Source: Mitsuaria chitosanitabida ATCC BAA-476 = NBRC 102408 (GTDB lineage Bacteria; Pseudomonadota; Gammaproteobacteria; Burkholderiales; Burkholderiaceae_C). Taken from it: DNA of 64,000 nucleotides. The DNA lies in the NCBI RefSeq assembly GCF_001598255.1, contig NZ_BCYP01000035.1:1-64000 (forward strand), in the 5' to 3' direction. The translations under genes were made by a program, and so were the position numbers. The first letter of the stretch is position 1; every line of letters starts with the position of its first letter. Below are positions 45,577 through 54,179 of the stretch, piece after piece. Under the pieces are notes generated by a model. The model searched no databases. It saw only the letters and a list, made by a program, of their open reading frames with translations, and had not been told where the DNA came from.

Positions 45577-46508
45577 GGGTTGTCCTTCGTGTTCTGGAAG
45601 GCGGTGTGCAGGCCCTCGAAGACGCCGGCGCTGACCTGCAGCAACTGGTCGTCATCGAGGATGGCGTCACGCATGCCAGCCAGCACGCGCTCCACGCCCG
45701 CGGCTTCGGGCGGTTGAACGCCACCGACGTCGAGGCTGTGCACCAGCAGACCGAGGCGACGCAGCGCCGGTGTCTCCAATCCGAAGCAGGCCAGCAGCGT
45801 CTCGAAGGTCACCCGTGCGCCCACATGCGTGAAGGTCGCGCCGTCGAAGTCGAAGCCCAGCGCCTTCTTCGGACAGTCGGCGGGCGACTTCAGCCACAGG
45901 AAACGGGCCTCGGGGTCGATGAAGCGCCGGATCAGCCAGGCACTGGCCATCCGGTCCACCCACGGCCGGGCCCGGGTCGCCCACTGGCGCCCGTGGTAGT
46001 TCGCGGGATCCAGCAACGCGAGAGACTGCTGCGCAGCGTGCGGTTCGTCGGGCGCCAGAAGCTGACCCGCCTGGCGCTCGTACTCGTCCAGCGCCTCACG
46101 CGCCTGGCGCTGGGCCTCATCGGGGAAGAAGTCGATCGCGATCAGTTGGTCCAGCGACTTGCGAAGCTTGCGCCCCTGCTTCATGGCTTCGGCCGCCTGG
46201 TCCTCGGTCAGCAATGACCTTGCATCGACGATCTCCTTGAGCAAGACGCCGAACTCTTCGGTGCGAACGAACAGTCGTTCGAACTCGGCCCCGCTTCCTT
46301 CCGTGAGCAGCACATGCGCTGTCCCGCCGCTCTGGCGAAGATCCGACGCGACGGCCTCGAAGACCTCGCCCCGGTCCTCGGAGTTCGGCAACAGGTACAC
46401 GCCGTCGCGAAGCACCGCCGCGCCGCAGGCCTTGAGCGCTCGCCACACGCGCATGCGCGCGGCCGAACTCTCGGTGGGAAGGGAAAGGACGAGCAGCAAC
46501 CATCTCAT
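45573..46508 (-). CDS. chrB: Chromate resistance protein ChrB
   Basis: 311 residues, the full-length form. The N-terminal part starts WLLLVLSLPTESSAARMRVWRAL, a winged-helix-like region with a chromate-regulator role in studied systems. The C-terminal domain has YHGRQWATRARPWVDRMASAWLIRRFIDPEA. ChrB senses chromate and controls chrBA transcription. It is first in the operon, directly behind a good promoter. Confidence 0.9.
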   Translation of the reverse strand: MRWLLLVLSLPTESSAARMRVWRALKACGAAVLRDGVYLLPNSEDRGEVFEAVASDLRQSGGTAHVLLTEGSGAEFERLFVRTEEFGVLLKEIVDARSLLTEDQAAEAMKQGRKLRKSLDQLIAIDFFPDEAQRQAREALDEYERQAGQLLAPDEPHAAQQSLALLDPANYHGRQWATRARPWVDRMASAWLIRRFIDPEARFLWLKSPADCPKKALGFDFDGATFTHVGARVTFETLLACFGLETPALRRLGLLVHSLDVGGVQPPEAAGVERVLAGMRDAILDDDQLLQVSAGVFEGLHTAFQNTKDNP

Positions 46509-46519
46509 GGTGGTTGAAT

Positions 46520-46548
46520 CTATAACATCATCGTAGATATTGCTACAA
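46520..46548 (-). promoter_or_regulatory. chrBA promoter
   Basis: On the minus strand TTGTAG (46543-46548) and TTATAG (46520-46525) are separated by 17 bases, a near-consensus sigma-70 promoter 12 bases from the chrB ATG. An AT-rich island in GC-rich DNA, it may overlap the ChrB site. Confidence 0.7.
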
Positions 46549-46955
46549 CTTGGGGATGGCCCGAGTCTCCGCGGTGAGGCGGTTCAGCACTGCCTTATTT
46601 CCAGGCAATTGAAACAGTTCCCATACGAATCAACGCGTTGCAATGCCGGCCCTAGGTCTGCCAACAGAGTTGTCCACAGAGACTGGGGAAAGAGGGGGGT
46701 CTTCAACCTCGAATTCGCGGGGAAGGCGCTCGGGTCGGACGAGCCCTGATCGGGCCGGCGAGGTTCAATCGCCCACCCGATGCCTCGTCTGCGACGGCAG
46801 CTCCTGGAGACGAAGTACCTGTGCGTGGGGGGATTGGGCTGAGGGCTGCCCCTCGGGCGAGAGGAATCACCGCTCCTGGCCGGATGAACCAAAGTCACTG
46901 GTCCCCCGGTCTCCCCGCGGTTTAAGCTGAATTTCCCCCAGCTGGACCTACTGCC
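46549..46955. other. Intergenic region
   Basis: About 400 bases between the divergent chrB and cell-wall hydrolase genes. Open frames exist but none resembles a protein. No terminator, repeat or structured RNA was evident. Confidence 0.4.
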
Positions 46956-47687
46956 GTGCCCGCTCAGCCTCCCGGACCCCTCGGACTCGACACCAACACC
47001 CCGCGGATCGACAAGGGCACGATGTGCCTGCAGCGCTCGACGCCGCCCGGGGCCACCTGCGTCACCAACGAAGCCAAGGCCAAGCCGCTGGACGCGCAGA
47101 CGCGCAAGCTGGCGGCCATCGCCTATGGCGAGGCGTCCACCGCCAATGACGCGGACGAGATCGGCGGCATCGCCTGGGCCGTCGCGAACCGGTGCCGCGC
47201 CTGGGGAGGAAAGACGGTCGACCAGCTCCTGACCGCCGACCCCAACTACACCTACGCCGTCAAGGACGGCAACGCCCGCTACGGCCAGTTCATGACCGCG
47301 ACCGAGGCCGCCATCGAGGCCGACGCCGGCATGAAGCTGGCCCGTCAGGCCGCGGAGAATGCGCTCGCGCAGCGCGGCACCGATCCGGCCAACGGCGGGT
47401 ACTGGTGGGACGGCAAGGACTTCAAGACCAACTACAAGAACCACCCGAAGGTGAAGGACGGCTTCCGCTTCGGCGATCCGTCCCACAATATCTTCGGCGT
47501 GAAGGAAACGACGAACGAGGAAGTCGTCACCTATTGGACCGCGATGAAGAAGGGCGTGCTGGTCAACACCAAGGAGCGGGGGCGGTACACCGCCATCTGG
47601 GTGTCGACCGCCGCGCATGGGTCCACCATCTTCTGGACCCACCCCGAGGACTACGTCACCGCCACGGGCGGGAAGGCTTATCGGTGA
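46956..47687 (+). CDS. SleB-like cell-wall hydrolase without signal peptide
   Basis: 243 residues from a GTG start. The catalytic pattern is LAAIAYGEAS then EIGGIAWAVANRCRAWGG, as in SleB/hydrolase_2 lytic enzymes, where the Glu of YGEA is catalytic. NIFGVKETTNEEVV lies later. There is no Sec signal, yet peptidoglycan is outside the cytoplasm, so delivery by another route such as type VI secretion would be needed. Two genes encoding exported proteins follow. Confidence 0.65.
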   Translation: MPAQPPGPLGLDTNTPRIDKGTMCLQRSTPPGATCVTNEAKAKPLDAQTRKLAAIAYGEASTANDADEIGGIAWAVANRCRAWGGKTVDQLLTADPNYTYAVKDGNARYGQFMTATEAAIEADAGMKLARQAAENALAQRGTDPANGGYWWDGKDFKTNYKNHPKVKDGFRFGDPSHNIFGVKETTNEEVVTYWTAMKKGVLVNTKERGRYTAIWVSTAAHGSTIFWTHPEDYVTATGGKAYR

Positions 47688-47692
47688 GACGC

Positions 47693-48382
47693 ATGACGAA
47701 GTGGCAGGTTCGAGGTGTTCTGGCCCTGGCGGTCGCGGGCGTGACCGCCTGCGCCAACGCGGACGCGGGCGACGCGCCGCGGATCTTCGAGGGCTACGAG
47801 GCCTTCTACGCGACGCTGCCCGATCCGCTGTTCAAGGCGGAGGACGCGCGCAAGCGCAGCCCGTCCGGACTGGGCGAGCCCGCGGGCGACTTCTGGAAAT
47901 GGACCGCGCAGGGCAAGCCTCATGTGCTGCAGCTCACCGGTCCGGACGCGGTGATCGACGGCCGCCGGTTCCCGGCATCCCGGGCGCAGCGATTCGAGGG
48001 TGAAGACCTGGCCCCGGCGTTGGGGCGGTCGGCCACCGTCTATGCGAATGACGACGCCGTGTGCGTCGAGGGCGTGCCGGGCAGTGCCAGCGGCACGGCG
48101 GTCCGCCACGTGCGGGTGACGCTGATCACGCAGCCGTACGGCGCGGCCGCGAAGCGGTTCGAGCTCCCCAGCCTGTTCGCGAGCTGCCAGGGCCTGACGC
48201 GGATCGAGCAGGGCATCGGCTTCCATCGCGTGAGCTACCGCTGGCCCAAGAGCGCGCCGGCGCCGGAGGGCGTCACGTTCGACGCCTTCGCCCTGAAGGG
48301 CGAGACCTTCGTCCCCTTGCAGCAGTCCGTGACGGCGACTTTCGTCGAGACCGACAACGTCTATCGATTCACCACGCGCTGA
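47693..48382 (+). CDS. Exported lipoprotein of unknown function, possible immunity partner
   Basis: 229 residues from the ATG at 47693, five bases after the hydrolase stop (a GTG at 47684 would overlap it). The signal peptide ends in VAGVTAC, a lipobox. The mature part is globular with two cysteines and no known domain. Position directly after a signal-less peptidoglycan hydrolase, with export to the periplasm, fits an immunity protein; this is inference from layout. Confidence 0.6.
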   Translation: MTKWQVRGVLALAVAGVTACANADAGDAPRIFEGYEAFYATLPDPLFKAEDARKRSPSGLGEPAGDFWKWTAQGKPHVLQLTGPDAVIDGRRFPASRAQRFEGEDLAPALGRSATVYANDDAVCVEGVPGSASGTAVRHVRVTLITQPYGAAAKRFELPSLFASCQGLTRIEQGIGFHRVSYRWPKSAPAPEGVTFDAFALKGETFVPLQQSVTATFVETDNVYRFTTR

Positions 48383-48414
48383 GCCGACACCGGGTCATCG
48401 CCGGAAAGGCCGGC

Positions 48415-48768
48415 ATGAGAAGATCCCGCCCACTAGAAACAGACCGATGGGCGGAGGACATGCGGCAAGGGAATTCCATCAGCGGCAGATGGGCGAGGCG
48501 CGCGCGCGTCGCCTGTCTGGCCTGCGTCGCGGCGGCCATGCCGCTTGTCGCTCCGGCGGCGGCGGCGGACCAGAAGGCCCTGGAGCATCTCGTCGCGCTG
48601 CGGGCCGTGCAGGCGACGTCGGACGACGGCGCCATCGCGCGCTACAACCAGCAGATGGACGAGGCCTGGACCTTCTTCGTCGCGAACAAGGCCACCGTCG
48701 TCCCGCTGCTGCGCGAGCAGCTCGATGCGGAGATTTGCGTGTTCGTCTACGGGCGAGGCGCTGGGTGA
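48415..48768 (+). CDS. Exported small protein, probably 3'-truncated
   Basis: 117 residues (an ATG at 48460 would give 102). The signal peptide is RVACLACVAAAMPLVAPAAAA. The helical body (ALEHLVALRAVQATSDDGAIARYNQQMDEAWTFF) continues to LREQLDAEI and then gives CVFVYGRGAG and a stop, which looks like a break in a longer helical repeat protein. Confidence 0.45.
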   Translation: MRRSRPLETDRWAEDMRQGNSISGRWARRARVACLACVAAAMPLVAPAAAADQKALEHLVALRAVQATSDDGAIARYNQQMDEAWTFFVANKATVVPLLREQLDAEICVFVYGRGAG

Positions 48769-49077
48769 GGTGAAGGACATCAACCTGCTCATCAACGCGC
48801 TGCACGATCGGGACGAGCGCCCAACGAAGACATCGAGTCGCTGACATCACATGATCTCCAATCCCCTCAAGCGGGCTTGCTGCCTGCTGATCCTCGGTCA
48901 AGCATGAACACCATGGACGCTTGGCGCCGTGAACCCAACGCTTCGCTGGATGTGGTGGTCCTCCAAGCCTTGCATGAGAGCGTGTTCTCCACGGACCCGG
49001 CCGGTCCGAGGAAGCAGGCGCGTCAAGGCTCCTGATCGGGCGGCTGCCGCGCTGCTCGCAACACGTCGTCCCGAACC
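48769..49077. other. Gap without convincing gene
   Basis: About 309 bases after the truncated exported protein. A frame reading GEVKDINLLINALHDRDE (about 48760-48843) may be debris of a lost gene. Nothing else is recognisable. Confidence 0.35.
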
Positions 49078-49674
49078 ATGAGACTTGCTCGCCTCATCAC
49101 CTGGATATGTACGGCGCTTCTCGCCGGAATTTCCGCGTTGTATGGCGCCATCGTGTTGTCCTTGCTTCTGGACGGACGCATGACCGAGTTCAGCAAGGTG
49201 CCGACAGGACGTTCCTACACCTGGGCCGACTCGCCCGGCCTGGTGATCGTGAGCACTTTCGGGCATGCCGTGCTGCTGGTCTTTCTGGTGATGTTGACGG
49301 CGTGGACCTGGCGAACCCTGCCAACCGCTCTCCTGCGCCTGAGAGGTGTGTGGGGGGTGATGACGGACTTCCAGCGGGCAGGCCTGTGCAGCATCTCCCT
49401 CGCGCTCATCTCGACGTTTGCCGCCATGACCTTCGGCCTCCCGGCGGGCGCGATGCGCCGTCCCGCCATTGCGCTCATCTGGGTGATCTGGCTGAGCGCA
49501 TGCGCGCAGATTCCACTCTGGGCGTTGAAGCTCGGGGAGATCCGCACCGCGACCGGGAAGGTGCTTCGGCGAGCCCATGGCCCCGCGGACTTCTGGCGGC
49601 GCTGGGTCGTCGTCACCGCTTGGTGCGCGCTGATCTTGGCCCTTGCCACCCTTGTGTGCTGGCTCGAATGGTGA
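49078..49674 (+). CDS. Hypothetical membrane protein, 198 aa
   Basis: Five hydrophobic segments (LITWICTALLAGISALYGAIV, LVIVSTFGHAVLLVFLVML, AGLCSISLALISTFAAMTF, IALIWVIWLSACAQI, VTAWCALILALATLVCW). No family recognised and no clear ribosome-binding site, but the hydrophobicity pattern and codon use support coding. Confidence 0.55.
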   Translation: MRLARLITWICTALLAGISALYGAIVLSLLLDGRMTEFSKVPTGRSYTWADSPGLVIVSTFGHAVLLVFLVMLTAWTWRTLPTALLRLRGVWGVMTDFQRAGLCSISLALISTFAAMTFGLPAGAMRRPAIALIWVIWLSACAQIPLWALKLGEIRTATGKVLRRAHGPADFWRRWVVVTAWCALILALATLVCWLEW

Positions 49675-49748
49675 GCGCGGTCGCACGCTCCCAGCCTGGA
49701 GCGAACCGACCACAGCAAGTCGGCAGCCGCAGCCCTATATTCCCGGGC

Positions 49749-50270
49749 ATGCACGAACTGCTTCATCTGCGGCCGGGAGCGCCGCAGGATGCCACGCCCA
49801 TTGCGGCGCTGGCCATCCAGGTATTTCTCGACACGTACGCGACGCAAGGCATTCGCCCCGATCTCGCCCGCGAGGTATTTCGCAACTACTCGCCCGAAGC
49901 ATTCCTGGAGCGGGTCCATCGCCCCGGCTGCCATTTCGTGCTCGCCGAGATCGAGGCGGCGCTCATCGGCTTCGCGGAGGTCGACGTCCTTGCTCCGCCA
50001 TGCCTCGGCACAACGAGCGGCGGTGCCGACCTGGTCCGCCTCTACGTGCAGCCCGCCTTCCAGCGTGCGAGGGCGGGAACGCGACTGCTGGCCGCGGCGG
50101 AGGATGTCGCCAAGTCCACGGGCTCGTCCGCGCTGTGGTTGCGGGCGTGGGACGGCAATCAACGCGCACGCGACTTCTATGCTCGACGCGGCTACACCGA
50201 CATCGGCGAGACGGTCCACGTGATCGAAGGTCAGAGATACGGCAACCGCGTGTTCCGTCGCGAGATCTGA
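49749..50270 (+). CDS. GNAT-family N-acetyltransferase
   Basis: 173 residues. The acetyl-CoA-binding fold is seen as LVRLYVQPAFQRARAGTRLLAAAEDVA (motif A, slightly divergent Q/RxxGxG/A) and LWLRAWDGNQRARDFYARRGYTDIGE (motif B). The acceptor substrate cannot be predicted. Single gene. Confidence 0.85.
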   Translation: MHELLHLRPGAPQDATPIAALAIQVFLDTYATQGIRPDLAREVFRNYSPEAFLERVHRPGCHFVLAEIEAALIGFAEVDVLAPPCLGTTSGGADLVRLYVQPAFQRARAGTRLLAAAEDVAKSTGSSALWLRAWDGNQRARDFYARRGYTDIGETVHVIEGQRYGNRVFRREI

Positions 50271-50438
50271 CAGCGATGGCGCGGAGCAAGGCGGCACCGC
50301 TCGTCTGTTGAGGACGCTTCTTCAGGCTGACGACAGGTCGTTCAACAGCGGTGGTCTTCGAATGGAGGGCATCGGCCTGCGGCTCACGGGCATCGCGGTC
50401 TTCGACGCCACCGTAGCGATGACGCTGATTCCATACGC

Positions 50439-50744
50439 TCAGCCCCAGTTCTTGTGGAAGAAGGCGACCGCGAAGCAGAGTGTCAACAGCACGGGGACGA
50501 TCCAGCGCATGGCGTCAGGATGCAAGAAGCCAAAGAGTCGAAGGGTCTCTGGTTTGAAGACATGCAGGCAATGAGGGCAGCAGACCACCGGTCCCTTGTC
50601 GTGCAGACGGTAGTACCCGAATCGCATGCCGCCAGAGACGATGGCTTTGCGAGCCGGGAACTCGTGGGAACAACGAGGGCAGACCTCAAACGCTTGCACG
50701 TGCCGTTCCTCCAATGGGCCAGTGTCGAACCTTCGCGCCGACAT
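50439..50744 (-). CDS. Small zinc-ribbon membrane protein, 101 aa
   Basis: Two CxxC pairs (VCPRCSHEF, CCPHCLHVF) form a probable zinc ribbon, followed by one C-terminal membrane segment (WIVPVLLTLCFAVAFF). The first 17 residues are basic and disordered. Family unknown to me. Confidence 0.6.
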   Translation of the reverse strand: MSARRFDTGPLEERHVQAFEVCPRCSHEFPARKAIVSGGMRFGYYRLHDKGPVVCCPHCLHVFKPETLRLFGFLHPDAMRWIVPVLLTLCFAVAFFHKNWG

Positions 50745-50802
50745 CGCGTGGATGTGTCGACTGCCACCAGCTTAAGGCTGTCGGCTTCTGGTTGGCCACG
50801 GG

Positions 50803-51015
50803 CTACTCCTCCATCACCCATCCGGGCGGCGACATACCGCTGTTCCAGAACAAGACGAAGCCGTTCTTGCTGTAGTCCCCAACGCGGACAACGAAGTACT
50901 CATCGTTGACGCTGTTGAATTCGGTGCGCCCTGAATTGCTTTCTTCCGGCCTGCTCGCCCAGGTCTCCGACACTGCCTCGACACAGTCCCTTGGCGCCAG
51001 GCCACAACCCAACAC
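50803..51015 (-). CDS. Hypothetical protein, 70 aa
   Basis: A GTG start with gaggggac about 8 bases before it. The C-terminal half reads VNDEYFVVRVGDYSKNGFVLFWN, clearly protein-like. Its start abuts the ASCH gene start on the other strand (51016), so the two promoters must lie inside each other's coding region. Confidence 0.4.
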   Translation of the reverse strand: MLGCGLAPRDCVEAVSETWASRPEESNSGRTEFNSVNDEYFVVRVGDYSKNGFVLFWNSGMSPPGWVMEE

Positions 51016-51498
51016 ATGTCAGTCCCCTCACACCTTCTTCCGTTCTGGAACGAGTTCCTGCTTGCCACAGGGGCGGTCGATCAGGGCCGCTACTACGACG
51101 TCTGCCTCTTTGGCGATAGCGAGCAGCTTGCCGACGAACTGGCCGATCTGGTGCTGCGCGGCGTCAAGCGTGCAACCGCCGGCTCGTTGTGGTCGTATGA
51201 GGATCAGGGGATACGAATCCCCAGGCCGGGCGACCTCAGCATCGTCACCGCCTGGTCAGGTCGACCGCTCTGCATCATTGAGACACAAGCCGTCGATATC
51301 GTTCCCTACAACGAGGTCACCGCGGAGTTTGCCGCCGTTGAGGGTGAGGGCGATGGGTCGCTCGCCTACTGGCGTGAGAACCATCAACGGTACTTCGAGC
51401 GTGAATGCGAAAGAGCCGGACGACGGTTTGACGAGAGGATGTTGCTCGCTTGTGAGCAGTTCAAAGTCATCTATCAATCTCGGCAACGCGCGGCCTGA
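51016..51498 (+). CDS. ASCH-domain protein
   Basis: 160 residues covering a whole ASCH domain: LRGVKRATAGSLWSYEDQGIRIPRPGD and VEGEGDGSLAYWRENHQRYFERECE. ASCH proteins are PUA-like RNA-binding folds; some hydrolyse N4-acetylcytidine or act as RNases. No specific activity can be assigned. No Shine-Dalgarno sequence is visible. Confidence 0.82.
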   Translation: MSVPSHLLPFWNEFLLATGAVDQGRYYDVCLFGDSEQLADELADLVLRGVKRATAGSLWSYEDQGIRIPRPGDLSIVTAWSGRPLCIIETQAVDIVPYNEVTAEFAAVEGEGDGSLAYWRENHQRYFERECERAGRRFDERMLLACEQFKVIYQSRQRAA

Positions 51499-51545
51499 CC
51501 CGGTGATGCCCGTCCCCCTTCCCGTTCTTCAACCTGAGCTACCCC

Positions 51546-51695
51546 ATGAGCGTTCACGACAAGGACACCATTGACCAGTGCGGTCAGACCAGCGATGGCA
51601 CGGCGCATCTGGTGATGTACTGCCCCGGCGAACTGGGGAAGGACTTCTCCTTCGAGGACATCGCCGAGAAGGCCGAGAACGACCTCGCGCCCTGA
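51546..51695 (+). CDS. Possible small protein, N-terminus DUF6572-like
   Basis: 49 residues beginning MSVHDKDTIDQCGQTSDGTA, reminiscent of the MSVxDxDTID opening of DUF6572 proteins. The remainder (GELGKDFSFEDIAEKAE) does not fit the family, so it may be frameshifted or a different small protein. Confidence 0.3.
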   Translation: MSVHDKDTIDQCGQTSDGTAHLVMYCPGELGKDFSFEDIAEKAENDLAP

Positions 51696-51754
51696 CGGCG
51701 GCCGGGAGCAAGAACGGTCAGGACAGGTCATCGCTCGATGGCGATGATGCCGAC

Positions 51755-52502
51755 ATGGACCACCGCACCGCGACCTCCACCGATCCGTTCCTCCAGCTCT
51801 TGCGCTGGATCGAGCAGCAGCTTGACCACCCCTTGACCCTGGAGCAGATCGCGGCGCAGGTGGGCCTGTCTCCGTACCACTTCTCGCGTCTGTTCACCGC
51901 GCGCCTGGGCCGCAGCGTCATGGCGCATGTGCGCGCGCGGCGCCTGGTGCGAGGGGCTCGGCGTCTCTCCCTGGAGCCCGACCTCCGCTTGGTCGAATTG
52001 GCGCTCGATTGTGGTTTCGATTCCCAGGAAGCATTCACGCGGGCCTTCAAACGGCTTTTCGGCGTATCGCCTGGGCGCTTTCGCACCGGCTTTGCCGTTG
52101 CTCCTCTGGAAGGTCAGTTCCCCATGTCAGAACCCCTCGAACGCAGTGCCAACGTCTTGCAGTTGCCCGACCTCGTGACGCTGCCCGCATTCCGCGTCGC
52201 CGGCCCTTCACGTCGATTCGACGACAGCTCCAAGGCGCAGATCCCGCAGCTCTGGTCAGCGCTGATCGGCCGCCTGCCCTTTGAAGGACAGGTGGGGAGT
52301 TGGGCTGGTCTTCCGCATCACGTTGAACGGCGGAGCCGTCCACCCTCAGGTGAAGCAGGCCATGGCGACGATCTGGGGAGCGCTCATTCCCGCGTCGGGC
52401 CGGGCGGTGGTGGACGGCCCCGATTTCGAGCGCTATGACGGACGATTCGATCCGCAAGAGCCGGGGGCCATCATCGATTTCCATGTCCCTGCGCAAGGGT
52501 GA
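51755..52502 (+). pseudogene. AraC regulator with GyrI-like domain, frameshifted and internally deleted
   Basis: The AraC helix-turn-helix pair is intact (LTLEQIAAQVGLSPYHFSRLFTARLG, LVELALDCGFDSQEAFTRAFKRLFG). The effector domain begins (LWSALIGRLPFEGQ) but at about 52,295 the frame fails; its end is found in the next frame as VHPQVKQAMATIWGALIPASG, then GPDFERYDGRFDP. Between them about 40 residues of a normal GyrI-like domain are absent. The regulator could still bind DNA but not its ligand. Confidence 0.7.
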
Positions 52503-52692
52503 GGTGACCAACGCCATACCGGCGATGGCTCACCGTGCACGCCGTGTGGGATCGCAGGGACGTCAACCGCACGTGACCAGGAGCGGTCAAGCGACGACCC
52601 GCGCTGACTGTGCGCTACAGGGCGATCTCGCATTGCCCGGCCTTTCGCGCTGAGCGACAGTCGCGGGATCCTTGTCTTCCACAGGACTCCCC

Positions 52693-54105
52693 TTGACCAC
52701 CGTCCCCCTCTCCGCGGCCGTCGACGCCACGAGCGACCTGCGCGCCCGCCACGACAAGTCCTTCCTGGGACACCCCGCCGGCCTGGGCTGGCTGGCCTTC
52801 TGCGAGCTGTGGGAGCGCTTCTCCTATTACGGCATGCAGGCGCTGCTGGTGCTCTACCTCAGCAACTACCTGTTCATGCCCGAGCACATCGGCGTCGTCG
52901 CCGGCATGGACCCGCTGCGCGCCATGATCGAGAGCGTGACCGGCTCACGGTCCACGCAGCAGCTGGCCTCGGTCGTCTTCGGCCTCTACACCGGCTTCGT
53001 CTACCTCACGCCCATCTTCGGCGGCCTGCTCGCCGACCGCGTGCTCGGACGCACCAGGACCGTCGTCATCGGCGCGCTGCTGATGGCGGCGGGCCACTTC
53101 CTGATGGCCATCGAGGCCGCGCTGCTGCCCGCCCTGGGCTGTCTGCTGCTGGGCGTGGGCTGCTTCAAGGGCAACATCGCCGCCCAGGTGGGCGACCTGT
53201 ACGGTCCGGACGACAAGCGCCGCGCCAGCGCCTTCCAGATCTTCATGCTGGCGGTGCAGGTCGCCGTCATCGCCGCGCCCATCGTCTGCGGCACGCTGGG
53301 CGAGCGCGTGGGCTGGCACTGGGGCTTCGGCGCCGCCGGCGTGGGCATGCTGATCGGCCTGTTCGTCTACCTGGCCGGCCGCCGCTTCCTGCCGCCGGAA
53401 CCCCAGAGCGCCGCCAAGACCGAGGCCGTCGCCAAGCCGCCCATCGGCCGTCGTGGCGTGATGCAGGTCGTGCTGCTCGTCGCCATCCTGCCGCTGCTGA
53501 TGCTGTCCATCGTCGGCAATCAGCAGTTCAACAACGCCTATCCGCTGTGGTCGCAGCAGTACATGGACATGGTCGTCGGCGGCTTCACCGTGCCCGTGAC
53601 CTGGCTGCAGTCCGTCGACGCGACCGTCAGCTTCCTGACCATGCTCGGCTCGATCGCGTTCTGGAAGTGGTGGTCCACCCGCCGCCGCGAGCCCGACGAG
53701 GTCGCCAAGATGGCGCTCGGCTGCTTCGTGGCCGCAGGCGCCCCGGCGCTGCTGCTGATCCCGGCGATGTCGCTCGAGGCGGGCGGCGCCAAGATCAGCA
53801 TCCTGTGGACCTTCGCCTACACGCTGGTCAACGACATCGGCTTCGCCAACATCCTCCCCGTCGGCCTGGCGCTGTACTCGCGCGCGTCGCCCCGCGGACT
53901 GCAGGGCGTGATGATCGGCATCTACTACCTGCACCTGTTCTTCGGCAACCTGTTCGTCGGCTGGCTCGCCGGCCTGCTGGAAGTCCTGCCGGGCTCGCAG
54001 TTCTGGCTGCTGCACGCGGCCCTGGTGGCCGCCGCCGGCGCGGGCCTGCTGCTGGTGAAGCTGATGTTCGGGCGATTGCTGGCGGAGGACGAAACGCCGG
54101 CTTGA
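52693..54105 (+). CDS. POT-family proton-dependent oligopeptide transporter
   Basis: 470 residues. I chose the TTG at 52693, with agga six bases upstream; a TTG at 52672 is less well placed. The family signature is FCELWERFSYYGMQALLVLYL, whose ExxER-like residues couple protons. About 12-14 membrane segments follow, including VFGLYTGFVYLTPIFGGLLADRVLG. It imports di- and tripeptides at the inner membrane. Confidence 0.88.
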   Translation: MTTVPLSAAVDATSDLRARHDKSFLGHPAGLGWLAFCELWERFSYYGMQALLVLYLSNYLFMPEHIGVVAGMDPLRAMIESVTGSRSTQQLASVVFGLYTGFVYLTPIFGGLLADRVLGRTRTVVIGALLMAAGHFLMAIEAALLPALGCLLLGVGCFKGNIAAQVGDLYGPDDKRRASAFQIFMLAVQVAVIAAPIVCGTLGERVGWHWGFGAAGVGMLIGLFVYLAGRRFLPPEPQSAAKTEAVAKPPIGRRGVMQVVLLVAILPLLMLSIVGNQQFNNAYPLWSQQYMDMVVGGFTVPVTWLQSVDATVSFLTMLGSIAFWKWWSTRRREPDEVAKMALGCFVAAGAPALLLIPAMSLEAGGAKISILWTFAYTLVNDIGFANILPVGLALYSRASPRGLQGVMIGIYYLHLFFGNLFVGWLAGLLEVLPGSQFWLLHAALVAAAGAGLLLVKLMFGRLLAEDETPA

Positions 54106-54179
54106 CGGCCTCGTCACGTTCAGCGCGCCTGAACGATGACGCCGTCATCGGCAATGCCCGCCGCGCCCGCCGCGGGCCT

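Noticed and set aside
46670-46678. DnaA-box-like ttgtccaca in the chrB upstream region
   Set aside because: A single imperfect site without a cluster, AT-rich element or origin genes.
46584-47642. A 352-codon minus-strand frame over the chrB upstream region and hydrolase gene
   Set aside because: No protein-like pattern, and it opposes a gene with a recognisable catalytic motif.
54135-54149. Small palindrome gatgacgccgtcatc between the POT and DUF2325 genes
   Set aside because: Short stem and no T run, so a terminator call is not supported.
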